29,419 nucleotides of DNA from Azolla pinnata (lineage: Eukaryota > Streptophyta > Polypodiopsida > Salviniales > Salviniaceae): contig JBBBWG010030087.1 of assembly GCA_037176905.1 (NCBI GenBank), positions 96,435 to 125,853 on the forward strand, read 5' to 3'. The translations under genes were made by a program, and so were the position numbers. Positions 21,801 through 29,419 of the stretch are shown here, piece by piece (positions within the stretch are counted from its first letter, which is position 1; every line of letters begins with the position of its first letter). The notes under the pieces were generated by a model. That model was given only the letters and a program-made list of their open reading frames with translations. It was not told the DNA's origin and did no database searches.

Positions 21801-24800
21801 ACACCATCAATTTGGTTATGTTGATATTCATTCTTTGAAGGTAGATAAGCTATATGTTGAGTATTAAGTCCAAATATCAGTATATAGAAGCAAATTGTTC
21901 TTTTCTCCCTTGTTTTATTTATCTGAGAATATGTTCGGCAGCTCTTTGGTTTTGCAATCCCTGTTTTTCCTTTCAAATTATCCTCGAACAAGTCATCAAT
22001 TTATTGTTAGAGCTTGTAATGTTCGAGGGGAAGCTGCTCTTTCTTATTTCAGTTATTTGTGTTGCAGGATTTTGGACATACTTGCATACATTGTAAAAGT
22101 AAATAGTTCTGCAATGAATCATCTTTACAAACTTGGAGCCTTTGAGATCTTGCTTTGGAAGTTAGTGGCTGGGGACCTGGCCGATACAGACAAAGCTTCT
22201 ATTGTAGCTTTCATTCGCCAATCCCATTTGTTACAGGTACGGCGTGCTCCTGATTCCTTAGGTAGTTCTAATTATGCCTGTAAATATCCATACATAGTCA
22301 ATAGGGTCTGGTTGTGTTTTCTATGGTTCTAAAATACTTACCCTATACTACGTATCATAAAACTGTTCTACACATAAAATACATAAAATACTTTAAATAT
22401 ATCTACATTTATAATAATAGTTTACTGAATTCAACTGACCAAATCACTCTGTATTGTGTACAAGTATAATACAAAAGCAACAAACAATAAAGGAATCTTG
22501 CCAAAAAGCTTCAAATCTCTGTGACAAAAACAGTTATTGTTACTATTTGCATAGTTATTTACCAACTAAAGGATACATACTTGTTAAATACATAGAATAC
22601 TTGGCATTATGTAGCATACTTGGAACATTTTTGAAATGAAATATTAAAATTGTAAGCATACAAGATAAATACTCTTAAGTGTTCTGAAAGGTTATTACAT
22701 GCATGCATTTTTGAACAATATAATAATGCGTTTTATAATTATGGCCAATTTTCTGATTTTACGAGACATTGGACAGGCTCCAGTGTCTGTGTTCAGTGAG
22801 CCAGAGTATTTACAAGATGAGGAACGGTTTCCTTGGTATGGTAGCATTCTTCGTCTCTTTCTACCGCATGGGGTCATCTTAAAATTTATGTCAGAGGTAT
22901 TGGCTAGGCCAAATTCATTCTTTAAGAATATATATGATGTTAACGAGCTTAGGCCAACATGTATTGGCTCAACAGGAGGCTGACTCATTTACAGCAACTT
23001 TAAACTCTGAGCACAATAATCCAGAGGTTATTTGGAGTGAAGAAATGAGGGAGCGACTGCTGAACTACCTAAATTCTGAATTAGAGCCTTATGTGAAATT
23101 TAGGGCATCGGATCCCCTTGCAATTTATATCCATGTCCCAAAAGCTCCGCTTGTATATCCTGAACTTTCAGGTAACTTCTGTTACTGTTCACAAAAACTC
23201 TGATATTCAAAATTGTTGTTTTTTTGTGATCTATGAATCTGGTTTTGTATTTTTCAGAGTTCACATTTTCAGCTCCTTTCTACTTGGAGAATCTTCTTGA
23301 CACTGAACGTTTTCCCAACTATCAGATCAATGATCCAGTTAAATTTTCAAACAGTCTTATCATGGTTGGTCCTCATGGCCTTAGTATTATATATTTTATA
23401 ATTAATTGGGACATGATGTTATTCCAGACCATGTTTCATTGTTCATTGGTTCCCTAGGCTTTTGTAGGAATAAGTACCCACATGACAACAAAGGTCCAAT
23501 AATTCACACATGGTTGTTTCTCAATTGAAGTCTCATCCTGACAATTTGCTAGTTTTAGGTATTCAAATGTGGAATCCAGAACAAGTGAAATGTAGGGAGT
23601 TGTAATTGATTGTATGTAGCTCTTTTTGGTCAAGCATTCATGTGCAACCAAAAAGCTGAGGAAATCTTAGATGAGAAATGTTCATGCCATGATTTGAACA
23701 CCTGAAAAAAAATCAGAGATTTATTTATAGATAAATTACTGCGAAGCATAAGATTTTAAGCTTGTATTCTTTGAATTCCAACTCTCCCAGGATCTACGGA
23801 AATGTGTGGCGGGTTTAGCAGAGTCAGTTTCTTCTGCATCATCTATTGCTGTTTGGAGAAATGAGCTACCATGCATTCACCTCCTTTTGCGAGCTCAGGT
23901 TCTTTTTACAAAGTTTTTCTATTTGATATGGAGTTTTATTTAGTGCAAAGTCTTTGAGGGGAGTCTTCTCTTGTACAGGCTTATTTGGTCCAACGTTTCC
24001 CTGATCTTCTATTGTCAACTGATGTGGAATCTGTTGTTATCAGTCTTGCTACACCTGCACTGCAGATTTGTCTGGCTCAGACAGATGATTTATCCTCTGA
24101 CATAATTGATGTTTTAACACAAGCCACTACCATACTTGGATGTTATTGCAAGGCCAATATAAGGTGTGCATGGATGTGTAATTCTAGGCAATAATTGTAC
24201 GCATGTCATGTGGCATCAAAGACATAAAAACATCTTATTAATTGAGACATTTGAATGTTGTTCAAATAGCCACTAAATGTATCGGATCTTTGTGCAGAAA
24301 CTTAGGAGGTGATTTTATAGTATAGAAAAAACTACATAGAATGACACTCTAATACCCCATGAGTGAATGAAAAATGAAAGATTACATACAGATTATGAGG
24401 CAAATTGTAATAGTTAAAGCCATTAACATTTCAGCATTTTGCTGGCAAATGTCTGGTCATAGATTTTAGCACAGAATCTGATGAATCAATCATGGCTTAC
24501 TAATCTATATATACTTGAGAAACTCAACACATAATTATCTATCAGTGTTATATCTTTATAGTCTTGGAGCTTCCATGTTTAACCTAGGAAGATTTCATAA
24601 CATCCCAGTTGAGAAGAGGTAATTTTGTAGAGTAGAAATATCTAAAACATATCAACTATCTTATGAGCATATCTACATTTTTGTTTAGATCCCCCTTAAA
24701 TCAACTAGCTTGTAGATTTGAGGTAGGTTTGTCATTGTGGGGAACTTCTGGAAGAGTTTTTAAGAGAGGAAACTTAGACATGAAGTAAAATAAAGGCTCG

Positions 24801-27800
24801 ATTTGCTGGAATGAACAAAATCTCGTAGGTTGTGCACGTCAAAAGTGCATTACAAGAAGGGGTGATCAGGTTTTTGGCTGCATATAAAGGGATACCTCAC
24901 GGTTATTTTTAGGATAAAATGTTTTGTATCAGGAAAAAGAAAAATACGGAGTACCATGAGTCACAATAAACGTGGAGGCATATAACAATTTTGTTGTAAT
25001 AACATGAGTCATGGGCATAGTAGGTAGTATTTACAAAAATTCACTTGAATATTTGAACCATTGCTTTCTTTCAGTGAATCAGATGTTCCTCAAGCATCGC
25101 TAGATTTCTCAACAAGTTTTCTATCACTGGGCTCGGACATGCAACATGATGAAAGCAATGCTGGGTATAATTCCAAGTTTGAAACTGCAATTAGTGGTGC
25201 TCTTCTATTGTTGGGATTCATGGCATCCTCAAGGTTTGCTTATAATTACCTGAAGAGTCCTGTACACTTAATCAATGGTATAATCAGTGTACATTGATGT
25301 TTCTTATAATTGTTTCTGGAATCCAGTACTGGGAGGCAACGATTATGGGAAGATCAAAGGTGGAGAAGAGGGATTTGGTCTATCCTAGCCTCAGCAGCAG
25401 CTGATATTATAGCTAAGCCCCCACAAGGGCCAAGCCCTATTTCATTTGCTGCTCTGAGTTGCCTGAAGCACTATGCAGGGGATGCGATATATTGTGAGAA
25501 ATTTCTTGAACAGGTGAGAGTCTTGGTTTCTTTGTGACACTGTTTCACATATTTGTTGCCGATAAACTGTCTTTGTGTACCAGGGATGGTACTTGTCACT
25601 GCTGCTGTTAGCGATACCATCAGCAGACATAGCCTTGAAAGCACATGACCCTAAATCTGCACTGCTCTATAGTTCAGCAGATGTCCTAGAATCATTAGTA
25701 CGGACCCTGATGGAGAGTGGCCTATCACAAGCTCAAACAGAGAGATCATTTTATGAAGGCTTGTTAAGACTTATCCCTAAACCTATTCTGGCATGTTTGG
25801 TACACGAAGAGGGCCCAGAGAAATTCATTTCAGCTGTTTGCACTGAACTCATGCATCCAGAGGGAATATGGACAGATGACATGCGAGCTGAACTTCTTGA
25901 ATCCATCAATGATAGGCTGCATTATCGCAACGCTATGTTTCTGAAAGCAGACATCTTTATTGATAGTGAGATGGAATGGTTAGAAAAGTTCCATTATGAA
26001 TGCTTGAATGAAGAAGTACAGGTAGAAGGTTTATTTGTCCGGGGTTTATGCAGTACCTCCTGGGAAGGCTTTGTTTTACCACCTGGCCATTCTTACATTG
26101 ATGTTATGCAGGATAACCTTCTCTTAAATAGGTCTTATCTATTGATAAATCCAGTGGAGGCAGTCCCAGATATCTCCTACTCTTACAATATTGCCGAAAA
26201 TTCAGACACCACTGTATTAAACATGGAAGAGAATTGTTTCCCAGAAATTGATGACAGAAAAGAGGTTTGTGTAGAAGAAATAAAAGCTCAAGAGGAAGTG
26301 GAGAACCAAAAAGAGGTTCATATGGAAGAACGGAATGACCAGAACAAGGTTCAACTGATGGAAGAGGCTCAAGTACAAAAAAGTGAGTCATCGATTCGTC
26401 ATAAGGTTAATAAAAGGCATACTATCCTCTCACAGAAATGTACGCAGCTGGAAAAGTGCTTATTCTTATTGTCTGCATTAAGAGAATGTCTCAAACATGC
26501 TGTTAAGGAAGGAAGGGACGATATTCTTGTGCATTTCAGGTACTCCATTATTTCAGAGATGGTTCTCTGTGGGAGAAGTATTCCAGAAGTTCAGATTGAA
26601 TTTGCATCAATTGTGAAGGCATTGGCAGAGTCTGAAACTGGCCTGGAGATTGTGGTAAGTTCCAGTGTCATGCAATCTCTAGCGCTTCAGCTATGGAAAT
26701 CATCTGCAAGGGATTCCAAAACTCAAAATGATCAAGTCTTGATGTCCACTCTAGAAGCTATCCTTTTCTTAGCAGAGAATGTTTCTGCAACTGGGCAAGC
26801 AATAAATGCTTTCTCAATGAATGGCTTACTGCTTCCCGTCTTGGCTATCTTTGCTAAGTTGAATCCACCAAGTTTGTCTAATGATCAGCCATTTGAGAAA
26901 GAGGAGGTGGATTCGATGAGGATAACAAAAGCTGCACAATTATTGGCTGCTGAGATAGTGGGGCAACTTTTGCTTGCTGGTAGTGGCATCAGTAGGAGGA
27001 GAAAACTTGTGAAAGATTTGACCTTTTGGAGGACAGGATCAACCTTAAGTGATTCTCGATATGCCTTTCCTAATGAAGGTATTGAAGAGGCAACAGATAT
27101 GTATGAGCTTTTGAATATAATTGAGCAAGATGTGGAAGGGAATGTTGAACCTGTTGTCTTGAGGACAATGGTCTTGCTCTTCCCTATCGACTTTTTGACC
27201 CTGCTTGCACGTGAGCCCTCGAAAGCATGTGATCTTTATGAAAAGCAACATTGGTCTCCACGGTTAGTATGGGATGAAGGAAGTAGACGAAATCTGAAGT
27301 TAAGGCTTGAAGAAGAAATGTTGCAACAACGGGATAGTTGGGCAGTTTCAGCAATTCCGTCATGGTCAATGCATGTAGGCCCACCCTTATTTCTAAGATG
27401 GACATTGGCCACCATTCTAGAGAATGACAACAGACCCTTGTACAAGGATACTGAAGACGTTGATTACTCTTCAGAGCTTTATCTTGGGGGCTTCTTCATT
27501 GATCAATTTCTGAGAAATCCGGAGTTTGATTTCGACAGTGCTCATGAGGAGCGGTTTCTGATAGAGATACGGAAATCCATTGTTGTAGGAACGTTGCCCA
27601 GCATTTATGGCGCCCGGAAACTTGATTTTGATGACAGGAGGAGGTTGCTGCTATCTTTACTCTTACTTTTTAAACTTCGTCCTCCATTGCTTTTGCGACA
27701 GTCAAACTTTGATATATTTTTTCCTGTGTTTAGCTACATAAGCAGTGGCAGTAGTAGAGAGCAGCGGGGTCTCACACCAGTAGCAATCCTTCTATTCCAT

Positions 27801-28349
27801 TGTATTGCTACTCATACAGACATTGCAGATTGCATGAGCTCAGATGACTTGATGCAAACTTTGCTGGTTCTGGTTGATCTGAATGTTCCTTCTTCAGTGG
27901 CTGGATTCACAGGGACTGATCCACGACTATGCAGTCTGATGCTTCTCTTGCGTCTAGTTCGCCTCAGCAGCTCTGCCGTTGAAACCGCTATACAAATAGG
28001 CATCGTTCCTAAGCTAGCAGGGATTGTTGGTAAGAGCATTGACAAAAATGTGAAACACCGGGCTGCTGATTGCCTGGCAGTTATGTGTGCTGATAAAAGG
28101 AAAGGAGCTGAAGTGGTTAAACTGCTTGAAACTCTGTTACTGAAAGAGAAAAAAGGTGCTGGTTCATGGAATCTACCGACTGGAGACATACGAGATGAAG
28201 TCGTCGATTCGAGAACTTTGAAGCACTTTCTTCAACAACGGTATCCATCTAGCTGGTGGGTTTCAGAGAGCGTTAACGAGGGTGATGCAAGCTCATCTGG
28301 ACCTGTGACAATTGTAGAATCTAGCCTCAGTGCTCAGTTTTGTAGATAG
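13366..28349 (+). CDS. RME-8/DNAJC13 (GRV2)-like endosomal protein lacking a J domain (32 exons, 2362 aa)
   Basis: Exons: 13366-13681, 14605-14729, 14827-14985, 15143-15226, 15416-15552, 15636-15858, 15945-16049, 16899-16968, 17042-17154, 18159-18266, 18343-18444, 18527-18607, 18684-18763, 18877-18940, 19030-19185, 19288-19338, 19421-19537, 19609-19720, 19842-19924, 19991-20221, 20296-20472, 20587-20855, 20977-21105, 22068-22236, 22777-22896, 22976-23171, 23258-23364, 23791-23898, 23979-24163, 25075-25233, 25327-25513, 25584-28349. All introns are GT-AG with agreeing phases; 7089 nt ends in TAG. The ATG is the first after an in-frame TAG at 13348. It aligns along its length with RME-8/GRV2 (usually about 2200-2550 aa): the N-terminal PH-like part and four IWN-type motifs are present. 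RME-8 works on endosomes, recruiting Hsc70 through its J domain, in sorting and vacuolar traffic. The HPD-bearing J domain is missing here, so Hsc70 recruitment is doubtful while membrane scaffold roles remain possible. Identity to GRV2 looks low, so a divergent paralogue is likely. Confidence 0.85.
13682..14604 (+). other. Intron 1 of the RME-8-like gene, with a 16-bp inverted repeat
   Basis: A 923-bp intron between G|GTGGGT and TTCTCAG. At 14159-14174 and 14204-14219 it holds a perfect inverted repeat (GGTGATGATCATTGGA and its complement) with a 29-nt loop. TTATGCATTGTC occurs both before and inside it (14136 and 14194). Otherwise nothing is recognised. Confidence 0.7.
16050..16898 (+). other. 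Intron 7 of the RME-8-like gene
   Basis: An 849-bp AT-rich intron between AAC|GTAGGT and TTTGTCAG. I see no repeat, open frame or RNA gene of interest in it. Confidence 0.6.
17155..18158 (+). other. Intron 9 of the RME-8-like gene, with a 28-bp perfect palindrome
   Basis: A 1004-bp intron between CAG|GTGAGT and TTTGTAG. Positions 17560-17587 form a perfect palindrome centred on AACGTT, with half-site AAATCATCACAAAC. The stretch around it (about 17460-17940) is less AT-rich than neighbouring introns and has a 99-codon hydrophobic open frame (17637-17936) that I take as chance. It could be an inserted element, but no termini or coding domains were recognised. Confidence 0.65.
19496..19530 (+). 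other. IWN-type motif 1
   Basis: TIFWNDTNRLEL at residues about 684-695 in exon 17. It matches the first IWN repeat of RME-8/GRV2 (pattern (I/L)-(I/V/F)-W-N-x-x-x-R-x-E-L). This is the anchor that identified the family. Confidence 0.8.
20587..20855 (+). other. Degenerate GYF-like region, exon 22
   Basis: Residues about 899-988. In RME-8 proteins this place holds a GYF-type domain with a W-x-Y-x-D...G-P signature. Here VPSGRFYQVLGKAVQDGSVD and AIHWQNE align in position, but the signature aromatic and Gly-Pro residues are absent. It is seen as an intact open exon; loss of the GYF ligand-binding surface is inferred. Confidence 0.4.
21106..22067 (+). other. Intron 23 with a duplicated 39-nt cassette-exon candidate
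   Basis: A 962-bp intron. Two 39-nt segments, 21534-21572 and 21758-21796, share sequence and are both preceded by AG and followed by GT. Each fits phase 2 to phase 2, so either could splice in. The first would add LMYRAFEVIGPSR; the second has an in-frame TGA. The surrounding DNA is also a diverged duplication of about 224 bp. I left both out because exon 23 joined to exon 24 aligns with RME-8 without a gap. A run of ten G lies near 21195. Confidence 0.5.
22237..22776 (+). other. Intron 24 of the RME-8-like gene
   Basis: A 540-bp AT-rich intron with short ACATAAAATAC repeats near 22373-22395. Nothing else is recognised. Confidence 0.6.
23021..23062 (+). other. IWN-type motif 2
   Basis: PEVIWSEEMRERLL at residues about 1143-1156 in exon 26. 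It aligns with the second RME-8 repeat. Joining exon 25 at SE to exon 26 at EADSF gives an ungapped match here and fixes the short 79-bp intron 25. Confidence 0.8.
23365..23898 (+). other. Site where RME-8 proteins carry the J domain (absent)
   Basis: Exon 27 ends after VKFSNSLIM, matching the block just before the J domain in GRV2. Exon 28 (23791-23898) gives DLRKCVAGLAESVSS and WRNELPCIHLLLRAQ; the latter matches the block just after the J domain. Only about 18 residues lie between, with no HPD and no helix II/III pattern. Intron 27 (23365-23790, 426 bp) has no open frame with a J domain either. Confidence 0.7.
24164..25074 (+). other. Intron 29 of the RME-8-like gene
   Basis: A 911-bp AT-rich intron between AG|GTGTGC and TTTCAG. 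Both strands have only short open frames and no recognised repeat. No J-domain coding is hidden here. Confidence 0.6.
25857..25898 (+). other. IWN-type motif 3
   Basis: PEGIWTDDMRAELL at residues about 1533-1546. It aligns with the third RME-8 repeat, and the following FVRGLCSTSWEGF matches the block that comes after it in the family. Confidence 0.8.
26256..26385 (+). other. Glu-rich degenerate repeat insert
   Basis: Residues about 1666-1709 contain imperfect repeats: KEVCVEEIKAQ, KEVHMEERNDQ and NKVQLMEEAQVQ. The stretch is highly charged and likely a helix or coiled coil. I do not recall an equivalent in GRV2, so it may be specific to this protein or lineage. Confidence 0.6.
27261..27296 (+). 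other. IWN-type motif 4
   Basis: RLVWDEGSRRNL at residues about 2001-2012. It aligns with the last RME-8 repeat (LVWTPAM-type in GRV2). Confidence 0.75.
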
Positions 28350-29419
28350 AAGTTGTTCTATGGGTTCATTTTAACTCAGCATTATTTCATCGGCAAAGTC
28401 AAGGATGTTGGAAAAGGATTGCCATAATGTTTGGAATTGCCGGAAGGATATGGTATGGTTGAAGGATCAGCTTTTAAAACTTCCTCAAAAGACCATGGAT
28501 GTAAGGTTTTCCCTGTGGAATCCTGAGCAAAAGATCCTTATTACGATGACAGGATAGATGTCAAACATGCCCCGACCTTTCTACTTGACCTTTCTACATG
28601 GGCATCAAAGTAGCGATGGTCAGCAATACTGGTATTGATCCTGGTTTTTGATATTGGCTACTAGCAGGAATATTTCCGAGAAGTATGTGGCAGATCACAT
28701 GGTGGTAGGTTTACACCAAATTCTTTATTCATTTGCTAAGGTCACTGATATGACCATATTCCTTGTGTTGGGAGACCTTTGTTAATTGTGAGAACTGGAC
28801 ATTTGCTGCAGCCAAAATCAGTTGTTGATCTTCATGCAGGGTATTTTCTTTGCCATACTTGATCTTCCATAAGAAACTACTGTAAGGAGTAAAATTCAAC
28901 TTAGATATCTATCTATCTATAGCAGAAAACTTGCTTCCGTGTATAATGCTAATTATTATTTTCTCCGTATAATCTCCGACTTCACGGGTGCTTGTTTGAT
29001 CCTAAATTGGTATAAGATGCTCTAAGTAAGTTTTGTGGAAAGGAAGCGATGGAGAAAGGATTCGATAAGAAATAATCAAGGTTTTTGGAGGCATCAGTGG
29101 TTTGTGTTGAAGCCGGATCGGACCAATCCATGGAACATCACCGAAGAAGGATATGCAAACCATTGTTGTTGTATGTAATGTTCCCATCTTCCATCATGCA
29201 ATATTCAATTTAGTTTATGTATCAGGCCATCTGGTGATACCAATAGTGGGGGGCTTGTACATTTCTACGAAGGACCGTAGTAGCCATGGGAGTTGATAAA
29301 AGTAAGTAAATGATGATGAGCAAAAGATCGAATGATCATTGGATGAATGCAACAAGTTGAATCCTAAAGCCTAAACTAGAATTGGGAATCCCTCTATACC
29401 TAGTGTGGTCTCATTCACA
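28350..29419 (+). other. 3' flank of the RME-8-like gene
   Basis: Presumed 3' UTR followed by intergenic DNA up to the window edge. It has a short (ATCT)n run near 28906. No further gene, RNA or transposon is recognised, and the polyadenylation site cannot be placed. Confidence 0.5.

Larger units (their letters stand above)
25584..28349 (+). other. Single 2.77-kb terminal coding exon of the RME-8-like gene
   Basis: The exon encodes the last 921 residues without interruption, after an acceptor TGTACCAG. It carries IWN motifs 3 and 4, armadillo/HEAT-like helices typical of RME-8, and YLGGFFIDQFLRNPEF, matching the family's (V/L)GG(I/F)Y(V/I)RxFLxxPxF block. The C-terminus ends in a Ser-rich tail. 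The preceding 31 exons average about 140 bp, so the contrast is striking. Confidence 0.85.

Noticed and set aside
22695..22988. 97-codon minus-strand open frame
   Set aside because: It is the antisense shadow of exons 25 and 26 of the RME-8-like gene.
23455..23530. AAG TAC CCA CAT GAC AAC AAA in intron 27 (KYPHDNK), reminiscent of the J-domain KYHPDK core and close to the expected position
   Set aside because: The order is PHD not HPD, the frame closes shortly after, and neither helix II nor helix III residues of a J domain are present. Taken as coincidence, though a relic cannot be excluded by eye.
29002..29187. 61-codon minus-strand open frame near the right edge
   Set aside because: No recognisable protein features and no supporting context; likely chance.

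Overview
The window is nuclear DNA from a plant, most likely a land plant. It has spliced genes with GT-AG introns, an array of the plant-type telomere repeat TTTAGGG, and two gene families known from plants. I cannot resolve the lineage from sequence alone. There are no bacterial, organellar or viral genes, and no tRNA or rRNA that I can see. A 100-base run of N (10335-10434) marks a scaffold gap.

Layout: two large genes are transcribed away from each other, separated by about 5.1 kb of repeat-rich DNA. The left gene (minus strand, 8250 down to 152) can be joined from 12 exons with consistent phases into a 1322-residue protein: an FYRN-FYRC module at the N-terminus, a long disordered basic/acidic middle, and a degenerate WD40-like C-terminus. 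This matches a little-studied plant family, probably nuclear and chromatin-related. The right gene (plus strand, 13366 to 28349) can be joined from 32 exons into a 2362-residue protein. It aligns along its length with RME-8/DNAJC13 (plant GRV2/KAM2), the endosomal co-chaperone, and keeps all four IWN-type motifs. It has no DnaJ domain at the place where RME-8 proteins carry it, and its GYF-like region is degenerate. The reading frame is intact throughout, so this looks like a J-less RME-8 relative rather than a decayed copy.

The intergenic part holds, from left to right: a TTCC microsatellite about 190 bp upstream of the left gene's start, 13 telomeric units, five diverged units of a roughly 130-163 bp tandem repeat that appears to be in register with the telomeric block, the assembly gap, unannotated DNA, a two-copy 115-bp tandem duplication, and a promoter-like stretch with a telo-box inverted repeat and pyrimidine patch ahead of the right gene. 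Several introns carry local duplications or palindromes, including a duplicated 39-nt cassette-exon candidate.

Nothing in the sequence shows that the two genes act together. One predicts a chromatin-type protein, the other an endosomal scaffold. Exon boundaries were derived by hand from splice motifs, reading phase and remembered family sequence, not from transcripts.
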